DNA of 64,000 nucleotides from Gilvimarinus japonicus. Its GTDB lineage: Bacteria > Pseudomonadota > Gammaproteobacteria > Pseudomonadales > Cellvibrionaceae. A model generated the notes under the pieces. It was not told where the DNA came from. It searched no databases and saw only the letters and a program-made list of their open reading frames with translations. The stretch lies in contig NZ_AP031500.1 in NCBI RefSeq assembly GCF_042847215.1, forward strand, positions 3,968,001-4,032,000, in the 5' to 3' direction. This document shows, piece by piece, positions 26,304-34,716 of this stretch (position 1 is its first letter; each line of letters begins with the position of its first letter). The translations under genes were made by a program, and so were the position numbers.

Positions 26304-26753
26304 TTAAGGCTCAGTAGTAAACGTGGAGGGCGCGGCTGGCATGAGCCGCTTAACTTGTCGCTGCTCGGCATCGGTTAACGCACCGTACCAACGAGGGTAG
26401 GGCCAACCATAGCCCCAGCGATAATCCGTCATAAATAGCGGGCTGCCGCCGACGCGCACACCCGCCAACATCAACAGTGCCACCTCGGGCTCGCCCACCT
26501 TTGCCACGCAGGCCTCTAAAGCCCTATCGGCGCTTAAGCGCTGCTGATAAGTGCCACCTTGCCAGTAAGCTAAATCGTGCGCCTCGCAACACTCGAGCCA
26601 CAATTGCTCTTGAGCGAAGGTGCCATCGGGGAACGAGCTACAACCATCGCTGGTAAAAGGCGAAAGATCTTGCGCGTTAGCAGGCCCAGTGGCACTTGCG
26701 AATACCACAGCGTAGACAGCCAGTGATTTTTTGCACAGCGACAACCGGATCAA
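26304..26753 (-). CDS. Secreted phospholipase A2-like protein
   Basis: 149 residues from a TTG at 26753 that overlaps the TGA of the upstream gene (TTGA). This start gives a clean signal peptide (MIRLSLCKKS, then a hydrophobic run to ANA). A GTG 45 bases further up would overlap the neighbour by 49 bases and is less likely. The mature part has DGCSSFPDG (possible Ca2+ loop) and then CCEAHDLAYWQGG with a downstream Asp (SADRAL), the CCxxHD arrangement of phospholipase A2 active sites. Two further Cys could form disulfides. Activity is inferred from the motif only. Confidence 0.65.
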   Translation of the reverse strand: MIRLSLCKKSLAVYAVVFASATGPANAQDLSPFTSDGCSSFPDGTFAQEQLWLECCEAHDLAYWQGGTYQQRLSADRALEACVAKVGEPEVALLMLAGVRVGGSPLFMTDYRWGYGWPYPRWYGALTDAEQRQVKRLMPAAPSTFTTEP

Positions 26754-27145
26754 CCGACGCTCAACTGCCAAGAGACGCCAAAGCGATCGTTCACCCACGT
26801 GAATAACTCACTAAAACCGTAGTTATCCGCCGGCATAAGCACTGTCCCGCCCTCGGATAATTTGGCCGACGCCTCCTGAAAGTGCGCTTTGCTATCGCAC
26901 TCCACAAACAAAGAGATGGCCGGCGTAAAACCAAACTCATGGGTAACCGGGCTATCAATCGCCAATAGCTGTTGCCCCGCCACCACAAATAATGCCTTTT
27001 TAACCGAGCCTTCGGCGCCTTGTTCATCGGGCCCGTAATACTCTATCGACAAGACTCCGGAGTTTTCAAATAGCGATACGTAAAAGCTAACGGCCTCGTC
27101 GGCCTCGCCTGCAAACATCAACATGGGAACCATCGTATTTGCCAT
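26750..27145 (-). CDS. VOC-family protein (PhnB/3-demethylubiquinone methyltransferase-like)
   Basis: 131 residues, cytoplasmic. The pattern MLMFAGEADEAVSFYVSLF at the start and FTWVNDRFGVSWQL at the end is typical of PhnB-like vicinal oxygen chelate proteins, which are small dimers whose substrates are mostly unknown. The stop codon overlaps the likely start of the phospholipase A2-like gene. Despite frequent annotation as a methyltransferase, no methyltransferase fold is present. Confidence 0.9.
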   Translation of the reverse strand: MANTMVPMLMFAGEADEAVSFYVSLFENSGVLSIEYYGPDEQGAEGSVKKALFVVAGQQLLAIDSPVTHEFGFTPAISLFVECDSKAHFQEASAKLSEGGTVLMPADNYGFSELFTWVNDRFGVSWQLSVG

Positions 27146-27255
27146 AGTGTTTATCCTACCTATTGCGGTGTGTATCGGCGTTAGCCTGAAACGGCTAACC
27201 TACAAAATCTTGCTCAAGCCCAATAGGTTACAGCAATAGCAGCGGCCTGTATCTG

Positions 27256-28476
27256 TTAGCCAAAAAAGCAATAAGCCAGCAAAGTGGCCGCCACAATACC
27301 GGCGCCGTCGGCAATAAGACCACAGGCCAGAGCATAGCGGGTTCGGGTAATCGCAACCGCACCACAATAGACAGCCAGCACATAAAACGTCGTTTCAGTA
27401 CTGCCCTGATAAACGGCCGCTAAGCGGCCCGCGAAAGAGTCGGCACCGTGCACCTCCATCGTCTCAATCATCAGCGCCCGCGAGCCCGAGCCAGAAAACG
27501 GCTTCATAAGTGCCGTGGGCAGAGCATCCACAAAGCGAGTATCACCGCCCATAAATGCCACCGCGTAACGCAATTGCTCTAGGCCAAACTCCAGCACCCC
27601 GGAGGCGCGCAGTAAACCCAACGCAAACAGCATGGCCACCAAATAGGGAATAATACCAATAGCAATACTAAAGCCATTTTTGGCACCATCGATAAAGGCA
27701 TCGTACATCCGCACCCGGCGCTTAAAACCGTACAAAAACAACCCGGCAATTAACACCAGCAGCGTCAGATTGCCCACCAATGCCGAGCGTTTACCGATCT
27801 CGCCCTCGTCGACACTCGCTGCCAATAAACCACCGACAATCACCGCCGCGGCAATAAAATAGGCCAGCACCACCGGCGACCATAACTTAAGCTTTTGCAG
27901 CCATGCCACGGTTAACAATCCCACCAGGGTCGAGCAACTGGTTGCCAGTAATATCGGTAAAAATACATCGGTAGGCGCCACCGCGCCCAGTTGCGCACGG
28001 TACACAAACACCGTAGTAGGAATTAGCGTTACCGAGGAGGTGTTTAACACCAAAAATAGTATTTGCGCGTTGCTGAGTAGACTCGGCGTTTTATTGTGCA
28101 CTTGTAGATCGCGCATCGCCTGAATACCCGCCGGCGTCGCCGCGTTATCCAGGCCTAGCATATTGGCCGCCATATTCATGCTAATACTGCTAATGGCTTT
28201 GTCGCCACGGGGCACCTCGGGCATCAGGCGACTAAACAATGGCGCCAAGCCACGTGCCAACTTTTCACTTAGCCCGCTCACATTGGCGATCTCCATCAGC
28301 CCTAACCAAAAGCACATCACACCAATCAGACCGAGACATATTTTAGTAGCCAGCTCCGCCATATCAAACAGCGATGCCACCAAGGCACTGGCGATCTCGG
28401 AATAGCCAAACAAGCTCGCCGAGATTCCCCACAGCAAAGAAATGACGATAAGGCTGGCCCAGATGCGGTTAAGCAA
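27256..28476 (-). CDS. Nucleoside-recognition (Gate) domain membrane protein, SpmA-SpmB fused type
   Basis: 406 residues with about ten membrane helices. The first half matches SpmA (MNMAANMLGLDNAATPAGI is the hallmark), and the second half matches SpmB (DGAKNGFSIAIGIIPYLVAML, later GSTETTFYVLAVY). In Bacillus the two are separate sporulation proteins; fused forms occur in non-sporulating gammaproteobacteria with unknown role, probably solute transport. The TTG start at 28476 is supported by AAGGG seven bases upstream. Confidence 0.9.
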   Translation of the reverse strand: MLNRIWASLIVISLLWGISASLFGYSEIASALVASLFDMAELATKICLGLIGVMCFWLGLMEIANVSGLSEKLARGLAPLFSRLMPEVPRGDKAISSISMNMAANMLGLDNAATPAGIQAMRDLQVHNKTPSLLSNAQILFLVLNTSSVTLIPTTVFVYRAQLGAVAPTDVFLPILLATSCSTLVGLLTVAWLQKLKLWSPVVLAYFIAAAVIVGGLLAASVDEGEIGKRSALVGNLTLLVLIAGLFLYGFKRRVRMYDAFIDGAKNGFSIAIGIIPYLVAMLFALGLLRASGVLEFGLEQLRYAVAFMGGDTRFVDALPTALMKPFSGSGSRALMIETMEVHGADSFAGRLAAVYQGSTETTFYVLAVYCGAVAITRTRYALACGLIADGAGIVAATLLAYCFFG

Positions 28477-28626
28477 AGAAAAACCCTTTTAGTAAAAACA
28501 CTTATAGTAATCACACTATAAGCCAACACAGCCGTTACCACTAGCGGATCGCTAAGCGATAACCGGTTACTGGGCTACTACGCCTTTACTAATATGGCTA
28601 ATTAAACAGCTGCGAGATAACGTTTG

Positions 28627-28656
28627 ATAAAAATGGCGGCCCAGAACTGGGCCGCC
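28627..28656 (-). terminator. Rho-independent terminator of the ThuA/dehydrogenase gene
   Basis: On the minus strand a perfect 9-bp stem GGCGGCCCA/TGGGCCGCC with a 4-base loop is followed by ATTTTTATC. It starts 22 bases after the gene's stop. Confidence 0.9.
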
Positions 28657-28677
28657 GAGAGCTCGAATAATTATTAA

Positions 28678-31164
28678 TTACTCGTTAGGTTCAGCGGTAA
28701 CCGATAAAATATAGGAGGCAATCTTACCGCGGGTAGACTCATCCAAAAAACTATGAGCGGGCATAACATGCTCGCCCCATTTACCACGACTACCCTGGGC
28801 AATCGTATTGACGATATAAGCTTTCGGATCTTCCAAGGTGCCGTATTTTTGCTTGATTTGTAAAAAGCTGGGGCCGACTGATGCGGCGTTTTCTTTATGA
28901 CAAGCAACACAGCTAGTGGTCTGTGTAAGATCTTTACCTTGGGCAATCTCCAATTGCGCCTCATGCCCTAGGCCACCGGCGGCGAGCTTGCCGGCCGAAT
29001 CATCCGCAACGGGCGCTGCCAAAACCGCATCTGGGTCGTACTCTATATAACTTAGTTTCGCCTCATTACCGCCAGCCCACCACTGCGTGCCGTATTCCAG
29101 CACCCACAAACGACCGTCTTTAGTCAGCTTCATATCAAGTGGGCCGGCAAACTTCACCGATGGGGCAAAACTGTCAATTTTGACCACATTATCGTAATCG
29201 TCCAGCGTCACTACTTTTATCCAGCTGCGCATAAAATCGCCGATAAACAGCTTGTTTTGGTAGTACGCAGGGTAGGCCAATTCCGTATCAGTGCTTTGAG
29301 GGTAAACACCAGCTACCAAAGCGTTACGGCCGCCTTGGCCAAGCTCGGGAAAGCGCTCAGATCCCGCGTAGGGGTACCAAATAAGTGCGGGCTGCGCCGG
29401 CGGCAGCACCTTTAAGCCGGTATTGCGTGGTGAGAAGTTTTTTGCGCCTAACGGATCAAAAAATTTGCCGGTTTCTCCCGCTTGATAGTCGTACATGCGG
29501 TACGGCTTATTATTGGCCACCATAGTGGGCCAACCAAAAAAACCGGGCTCGGTGACTTTATTAATTTCATCGTAACCCCGCGGACCAAACTCTTCGCTAT
29601 CTTCTTTAGCATCGGGGCCAATATCGCCGTAGTAAAGATCACCAGTGCTATCGTCTACCGCAATGGTGTAAGGGTTACGGGTACCCATGACGTAAATCTC
29701 TGGCCGGCCTCGCTCAGCCGATGCAAATAAATTGCCCTTAGGAATGCTATACCCGCCATTTTGGTCGGGGTGAATACGCAAAATTTTACCGCGCAAATCT
29801 TGGCTATTGCCCGAGCTGCGCAACGCATCGTGATAAGTGCCATCGGGTTTGTTATTCATCGGGCCCGAATCGTTTGACTCAAAGGGGTTAGAGTTATCGC
29901 CTAAGGCAATAAAGAGATTGCCATTGCGATCAAACTCTAAGTTTCCGCCGGTGTGACAACAGGTGTTATCGTTGGGAATATCCAATAATACTTTTTCCGA
30001 GGCCATATCCACCGTTTTGTCATTAACGGTAAATTGCGCGACACGCTGCAATAATTCGTGCTCGCCACTGTCGTCGGCCAAGTTATACATGGCGTATATC
30101 AATTGATTGCTCGAAAAATTCGGGTCAAATGCAATAGCGATTAAACCAAACTCAATCTTTTTGGCCGGTGCGAACACGTCAAACTCAGCCATGGTGTGAG
30201 TCTTTTTGCTGGCAACGTCAATCCAAAATAACTTACCCTGGCGCTCGGCAATCATAGCCCCGCTAAAATCAGCCGTTACGTCAAAGCTAACCGGTTCATT
30301 TAAGCCTTCAATCAGCGTATTCCGAGAAAAGCGGCGCGGATCTGGTTTCGCAGCAGAGTAATCTAAAGGCGCACGCTCGGCCAGCGCGTACTCGAGCCCG
30401 CCCGATAAATGCTCGACAAACCAGTTGTTTTTAAATGTCTGTTTGGTGTGCCCGAGACCGGTATAAAAAGAGCGACCACCATCAAAATCGTGATACCAGG
30501 CAATAGGGTGATAGGCGCCGTGGGTGCCACCTTGATAAGTGCGCTCGTCTACCACCAGTAAATCGTGCCGAAGATCGGATAACTTAGTAAAATCGTACCA
30601 TTCATCAGCAATAGTAAACTCACGGGGCAACCCCTGCGTCGACACATGGTCGCTAGCAACCACTTTAACCTTTGCATTCTGCACGTTAGAGGGATCACCC
30701 GGGTGAGATTTAAACTCCGCCCCCACTAATCGCTGATACCAGTGCCAGCCACCATCGCGCTCCGTATCCGAGGCGGCGTGAATACCAACAAAGCCGCCAC
30801 CCGCTTGTATATAACGCTCCATAGCCAGCTGCTGCTGATTATTGAGGATATCCCCCGTGGTGTTCACAAACACCACCGCCGCCATGTCTTGCAGCTTTTC
30901 ATCGGTGAAGATAGTGGCGTCGTCTGTGGCCACAGCGGTTAAGCCTTTCTGCTCAACCAGACGGGTGACAGCCGCCACCCCCTCAGGGATTGAATCGTGA
31001 ACCCAGCCCGCCGTTTTAGAGAAAATCAAAACTGACTGTAGCTGATCTGGCGAATGAGTCTCGGCCGGTTGTGCCGCCACCGCGACCTCCGACTCAGAGC
31101 AGGAAATGACGAATACAGCTGACACCGTCAACAGCAATGCCATCAAAATACGGGGAATATTCAT
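28678..31164 (-). CDS. ThuA - PQQ-type glucose/sorbosone dehydrogenase - cytochrome c fusion lipoprotein
   Basis: 828 residues from the ATG at 31164 (a GTG four codons upstream is an alternative). The signal ends in a lipobox, VISC. Residues about 40-270 form a ThuA-like domain (IFSKTAGWVHDSIPEG, GFVGIHAASDT). Residues about 285-720 form a six-bladed glucose/sorbosone dehydrogenase domain (GLIAIAFDPNF, CCHTGGNLEFDRNGNLFIALGD, RGKILRIHPD, MGTRNPYTIAVD). The C-terminus is a class I cytochrome c domain with CVACH and an axial Met in HVMPAH. It probably oxidises a sugar derivative in the periplasm and passes electrons to its own heme. Single gene with its own terminator. Confidence 0.9.
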   Translation of the reverse strand: MNIPRILMALLLTVSAVFVISCSESEVAVAAQPAETHSPDQLQSVLIFSKTAGWVHDSIPEGVAAVTRLVEQKGLTAVATDDATIFTDEKLQDMAAVVFVNTTGDILNNQQQLAMERYIQAGGGFVGIHAASDTERDGGWHWYQRLVGAEFKSHPGDPSNVQNAKVKVVASDHVSTQGLPREFTIADEWYDFTKLSDLRHDLLVVDERTYQGGTHGAYHPIAWYHDFDGGRSFYTGLGHTKQTFKNNWFVEHLSGGLEYALAERAPLDYSAAKPDPRRFSRNTLIEGLNEPVSFDVTADFSGAMIAERQGKLFWIDVASKKTHTMAEFDVFAPAKKIEFGLIAIAFDPNFSSNQLIYAMYNLADDSGEHELLQRVAQFTVNDKTVDMASEKVLLDIPNDNTCCHTGGNLEFDRNGNLFIALGDNSNPFESNDSGPMNNKPDGTYHDALRSSGNSQDLRGKILRIHPDQNGGYSIPKGNLFASAERGRPEIYVMGTRNPYTIAVDDSTGDLYYGDIGPDAKEDSEEFGPRGYDEINKVTEPGFFGWPTMVANNKPYRMYDYQAGETGKFFDPLGAKNFSPRNTGLKVLPPAQPALIWYPYAGSERFPELGQGGRNALVAGVYPQSTDTELAYPAYYQNKLFIGDFMRSWIKVVTLDDYDNVVKIDSFAPSVKFAGPLDMKLTKDGRLWVLEYGTQWWAGGNEAKLSYIEYDPDAVLAAPVADDSAGKLAAGGLGHEAQLEIAQGKDLTQTTSCVACHKENAASVGPSFLQIKQKYGTLEDPKAYIVNTIAQGSRGKWGEHVMPAHSFLDESTRGKIASYILSVTAEPNE

Positions 31165-31176
31165 AGTTATGGGCAC

Positions 31177-31560
31177 ACTAAGTTAATAGAAAAGATTATT
31201 ATTTTGCTTAGCAGTCAGAACCACTCTTACAGAGCTACAACCGCTTAAAAAACAATCAAATCAGTCTAACTCAGCACGCCGCAGCCGTCATGGCCCTTAT
31301 CAATTATTAGGATTCCTTAATACTCTTCTTAACAATCACTCATCCGCCCGGCGCCAAGTTTTTGTGTATTGCTATGAGGTGTACTGCGCCCTGAAAGATC
31401 GCGTCAAACTTTTGTTACACTAGCCCTGGATTAAAAGCTATATGCCTAACAATACCATGAGAGATACACTCCAAACCGTAAATCTGACGGACGCGAGTAA
31501 ACCCTATTGCTGAGAGGCATGGTCGGCCCTCAATGCCCAAGTCACCCTTCAGTTAGTGCC
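31177..31560. other. Intergenic region without a clear gene
   Basis: About 384 bases between the ThuA-dehydrogenase gene and the yqaA-like gene, both on the minus strand. It should contain the dehydrogenase promoter. A 23-codon plus-strand ORF (31442-31513) begins MPNNTMRDTLQ, without a clear ribosome site. No RNA gene or repeat was recognised. Confidence 0.4.
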
Positions 31561-31992
31561 TTATGTCATTAGATAAATCACCACCAGATATCGAAATAAC
31601 TTACCCAGCGTTACCAGCAGAATAAACCACCTTAGCCGAACCCGCAGTATGCCCGCCATAACGGTTAATGGATCACCGATTATAGGCACCCAAGCAAAAC
31701 ATAAAGACAGCAATCCGTATTTAGCAAAACGCTGCTCTGCCCGATTAAAGTCATCGTCCGACATTCTTAGCCACTTTTTAATCACAGCCAAGCCTGCCCA
31801 ATAACCTAATGCGTAGTTCGTCAGAGAGCCCAGAACATTCCCTACCGTTGCCACAAGAACCAGCGCTGTAGGCGGCAGCCCACTCAGCAACAAAGCACTT
31901 AATACGATCTCCGAGCTTAAGGGTAAAATCGTTGCAGCCAAAAAAGCCGCGACAAAAAGACCGACGTAGCCAAACTCTGTAAAATATTCCAC
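31561..31992 (-). CDS. YqaA-like DedA/SNARE-associated-family membrane protein
   Basis: 143 residues with three or four membrane helices. FLAATILPLSSEIVLSALL and GNVLGSLTNYALGYWAG are the YqaA hallmarks, followed by FAWVPIIGDPLTVMAGILRV. The wider DedA superfamily contributes to membrane lipid homeostasis (undecaprenyl phosphate or phospholipid flipping); the role of the short YqaA group is not settled. Single-gene layout. Confidence 0.92.
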   Translation of the reverse strand: MEYFTEFGYVGLFVAAFLAATILPLSSEIVLSALLLSGLPPTALVLVATVGNVLGSLTNYALGYWAGLAVIKKWLRMSDDDFNRAEQRFAKYGLLSLCFAWVPIIGDPLTVMAGILRVRLRWFILLVTLGKLFRYLVVIYLMT

Positions 31993-32059
31993 TGACGTCT
32001 AACACCCATTTAAACGACAACCGTTAGCACATACGAAGCGTAATCGGGCCATTCAGAAA

Positions 32060-32398
32060 TTATTTAGCCAATCTTTCTGTCCAGCGGCCATTATTCGCTT
32101 TGTTACAACTCTCTTCGGTATCGTAATAAATACGACCAGAGTCCATAGCAACGCCAACGGCTATTAGATTTTTTTGAATAAGCGCGTCAAATTTTTTACG
32201 ACCATTCTGTTCCGTAAAGTCTTTAAGGTTATCGTTAGTATCAAACACACAAACAACCCTTAAACTTTTCGGGAATGCCGAGTAATCAACCAAGTGCGTT
32301 AACCACACAAAACCGAAAAAATCATTTAACGCTGTCTCGCAAGCATCGCTTAAAGCCTTTCTAATGTGGTTATCTATTTTTTTATCGGTTTTTCGCAT
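32060..32398 (-). CDS. Small conserved protein, sometimes labelled Fis-family
   Basis: 112 residues from the ATG at 32398 (MRKTDKKIDN), where related proteins usually begin. A GTG at 32422 would add eight residues. The pattern CETALNDFFGFVWLTHLVDY...SLRVVCVFDTND is a conserved gammaproteobacterial protein often annotated as a Fis-like regulator, but no helix-turn-helix is visible, so that label should not be trusted. Function unknown. Confidence 0.7.
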   Translation of the reverse strand: MRKTDKKIDNHIRKALSDACETALNDFFGFVWLTHLVDYSAFPKSLRVVCVFDTNDNLKDFTEQNGRKKFDALIQKNLIAVGVAMDSGRIYYDTEESCNKANNGRWTERLAK

Positions 32399-32578
32399 AA
32401 TTGGATTATTGTTGAGTGTCACTCTAAATGGGTGATTCGTATTTTATCGTGTTCTTCTTCACCAAAAATCAGAATCGCGTTAAGCAATACACGGAACGAC
32501 TTCATTTGTTCGCATGAGGAGAACTGAATAACTAATAGAGCTTTTACGCTAAGGGTGCTTAGTAAGTGTCTATAATCC

Positions 32579-32605
32579 AAATAAAAAAGGCGGGCCAAGC
32601 CCGCC
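32579..32605 (-). terminator. Rho-independent terminator of the ExbBD/TPR operon
   Basis: On the minus strand a perfect 7-bp stem GGCGGGC/GCCCGCC with a 3-base loop is followed by TTTTTTATTT. It starts 18 bases after the stop of the TonB-like gene. Confidence 0.95.
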
Positions 32606-32622
32606 AAATAACTCACCGAAAC

Positions 32623-33588
32623 CTAAAGTTGCGGCAAAAAGTTCAAAGTATAATTGCGTGTGGTCACCACTACATCATCTCTCGGTTCGAAGGTAATCAA
32701 CTTAACCCGCGCTATCACCTTCGACTCCAGCTCCGCATCGCGCAAATCCGAGCTAAGAATGCTCACCGATGCCAAAGAGCCATCGGGGTTGATCACCAAC
32801 TTAAGTACCACTTTGCCTTGTAATGCTGGGTTGGCGCGGAGGGCGCGGCGATAATAACGATCCAGTGCGCTGGCGTGCTGGCTCATCACACGGCGGATTT
32901 CTTCATCGCTGCGCTCGCCGGCTTGGCGAGTGTCTTGTGCCTTGCTAGCGGTGGCATCGGCGCCCCCCAGCGCGCTTTCAACCTGGGTTGTTTCGCGACC
33001 TGACAAAGCAACACCACCCGTGTCTTGCGAGAGCGCCGAAGTATTAATGCCGCCACTGTCGGCCTCAGCGCCGCTGGTAATTAAACTGCGTTCGGTGCGT
33101 TCGGCCTCAGCTTGGCCGCGGGTAATCTCATCGCTGGCGACGGCCTTGGTGTCGATGGCCTCGCGCATATCAGCAAGAGTATCCTGAAATTGCAGTACAC
33201 CACTGACTTTGGCTTTTTCTCGCGCTTTTTCGACTTGCGTGACCGGCTCGGGTTCGGGCTCCGGCGCAATTTCTGGTTCGGGCTCGGGGTCCACTTCTTC
33301 AGGTTCTGGCTCTTCTTTCGGCTCAGGTTCCGGCTCGGGCTCTGGTTCCGGTTCCGGTTCCGGCTGTTTGAGCTCTTCTTTTTCGAGTAATACCCGCGCG
33401 AGTTGCGGTGGCAGCTTTGCTTTTTCTTCGCGTTCTATTTCGGGCAAGCTAATCAACGGCACGATAATACCGATAAGCGCAAACACGACGAGCGCGGCAG
33501 CCACCCATTTAATAAAGCGGTTATCATCGGCTTGGTTTTGCCCCAATAACCGGTAGTTTTCAGAAGTGTCGGAGTCGCGCAGGGCCAT
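32623..33588 (-). CDS. TonB-like energy transducer with AgmX/PglI-type C-terminal domain
   Basis: 321 residues from the ATG at 33588, just after the stop of the upstream exbD-like gene with AGGAG 12 bases before it; an earlier start inside that gene would add 11 residues. One TM helix (about 27-50) is followed by a rigid Pro-Glu repeat spacer, a Ser/Thr/Gln-rich linker and a C-terminal TonB-like domain (HASALDRYYRRALRANPALQGKV, then NPDGSLASVSI and FEPRDD). It probably transmits force from the ExbB/ExbD complex across the periplasm. Last gene of the operon. Confidence 0.88.
   Translation of the reverse strand: MALRDSDTSENYRLLGQNQADDNRFIKWVAAALVVFALIGIIVPLISLPEIEREEKAKLPPQLARVLLEKEELKQPEPEPEPEPEPEPEPKEEPEPEEVDPEPEPEIAPEPEPEPVTQVEKAREKAKVSGVLQFQDTLADMREAIDTKAVASDEITRGQAEAERTERSLITSGAEADSGGINTSALSQDTGGVALSGRETTQVESALGGADATASKAQDTRQAGERSDEEIRRVMSQHASALDRYYRRALRANPALQGKVVLKLVINPDGSLASVSILSSDLRDAELESKVIARVKLITFEPRDDVVVTTRNYTLNFLPQL
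33239..33370 (-). repeat. Pro-Glu codon repeat in the TonB-like gene
   Basis: A run of about 130 bases built from CCX-GAX codons encodes (EP)n spacer blocks such as EPEPEPEP. It makes a stiff, extended periplasmic linker, as in TonB. The repetitive DNA also creates a long spurious antisense ORF. Confidence 0.85.
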
Positions 33589-33589
33589 A

Positions 33590-34141
33590 TCAGCTATCGG
33601 CTCCTGTGGTCGCAGCGTCACGCGGCTCAGAATCTGAGGTTTTATTAACGGCCAGAGAAATATCGCGATAGCCCGCTTGGGCGCAGGTATTCATAATGCG
33701 CTTAAGTAAAGTATAGGGAATCGCTTTGTCACCCATGATGGTAATCGGGCGGCCGATTTGTTTCTGTTCTTCCGTTAGCTCGCGCGCTTTGCCAGCCAAA
33801 TACTCAAGCTCTTGAGTTAATTCGGTAATATTGTTTTGGTTATCGTCGTCAGCCGTAGGCGCTATTTTGTCGAGGTCACTGACTACGATACGTCCACCCA
33901 CCAAGATTTGCTCACTATTCACCTTAACCACAACGGTGGTGTCGGGCACAGTATCGGCTACCGAGGCGGGCAGTTCGATGGTTTTATCGTTGGTGAGTAC
34001 CTCGACGTCGGACGAGTTGACCAACAAGAAAAACACCAAGATGGTGAAAATATCCATCAGGGACACAAGGTTTAGTTTCGGGGTACTTTTATTGCGGCGA
34101 TGATGCTTTGCCATACGTTTAGCGCGCAGTGATTGCTTCAC
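33590..34141 (-). CDS. ExbD/TolR-family protein (Asp-containing)
   Basis: 183 residues: a basic N-terminus, one TM helix and a periplasmic domain. The helix contains the family's proton-carrying Asp (SLMDIFTILVFFLLV, Asp30). The periplasmic part ends in the ExbD/TolR-type fold (PITIMGDKAIPYTLLKRIMNTCAQAG). GTG start overlapping the upstream stop (GTGA). Second of two ExbD-type genes and the one likely to conduct protons. Confidence 0.92.
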   Translation of the reverse strand: MKQSLRAKRMAKHHRRNKSTPKLNLVSLMDIFTILVFFLLVNSSDVEVLTNDKTIELPASVADTVPDTTVVVKVNSEQILVGGRIVVSDLDKIAPTADDDNQNNITELTQELEYLAGKARELTEEQKQIGRPITIMGDKAIPYTLLKRIMNTCAQAGYRDISLAVNKTSDSEPRDAATTGADS

Positions 34142-34707
34142 GATTCACCCCCAACCCCTGCCAAGCAGGTAACTTCTTCTTGGTCGACCAGCGGATCGTT
34201 AACCGGTGCATCACCCAGCGAGACTTTGGGGAACAATACGGCGTCAACTTCCTCAGCGGCGACTACGGCTTTAAACGAGCGGACAGTGTCCATGGTGCTG
34301 ACAATGGTTTGGTAATCGGTATCTGGCTGCGCCAGCAGCACGATATCGTCTTTCTCCATTTGGTAGTCGTCTTCCAAACGGATTTTGATTTGCTGCAAGG
34401 CTTGCGACAGCAGCGCAAAATCGTAGCTGCCGTCTTCTTGGGTGCAAATGCTGGCGGCGCGATTACCCGCCGGGTGGTTCACGCCCAGGTAGCCGGGGTA
34501 AATCACTACCTCAAGAAAATCGAGTTTATCTTGCTCATCGTCCGATGTGTTGGATGAGGCCGAATCCGGTAGATTCAGCTCCAGCACGGTAATGCGCGAA
34601 AACACCATGCTCAGCAACAGTACCGGCACCAATACGATCATCAGATTCATAAAGGAGGTAATGTTGAGCTCGGCATCCTCGCTTTGGCGTCGCCTTCTAA
34701 AGCGCAT
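34138..34707 (-). CDS. ExbD/TolR-family protein with Asn at the proton-site position
   Basis: 189 residues with the ExbD layout: basic start, one TM helix, periplasmic domain (QQIKIRLEDDYQMEKDDIVLLAQPDTDYQTIV). In the helix the motif reads ITSFMNLMIVLVPVLLL, so Asn21 stands where ExbD, TolR and MotB have the essential Asp. The nucleotide codon is AAT. Located nine bases after the exbB-like gene and overlapping the second exbD-like gene by four bases. Probably a non-conducting structural partner. Confidence 0.9.
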   Translation of the reverse strand: MRFRRRRQSEDAELNITSFMNLMIVLVPVLLLSMVFSRITVLELNLPDSASSNTSDDEQDKLDFLEVVIYPGYLGVNHPAGNRAASICTQEDGSYDFALLSQALQQIKIRLEDDYQMEKDDIVLLAQPDTDYQTIVSTMDTVRSFKAVVAAEEVDAVLFPKVSLGDAPVNDPLVDQEEVTCLAGVGGES

Positions 34708-34716
34708 GATCTTCCC

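Noticed and set aside
32060..32398. Fis-family DNA-binding regulator
   Set aside because: Relatives often carry this label, but no helix-turn-helix is visible in the sequence, so it was left as unknown.
32419..32616. 65-codon minus-strand ORF upstream of the small conserved gene
   Set aside because: It starts inside the T-run and stem of the strong operon terminator at 32579-32605 and lacks a ribosome-binding site. It is intergenic.
33112..33556. Plus-strand ORFs with Phe/Gly- and Ser/Gly-rich repeats
   Set aside because: They are antisense readings of the Pro-Glu spacer of the TonB-like gene and have no start signals.
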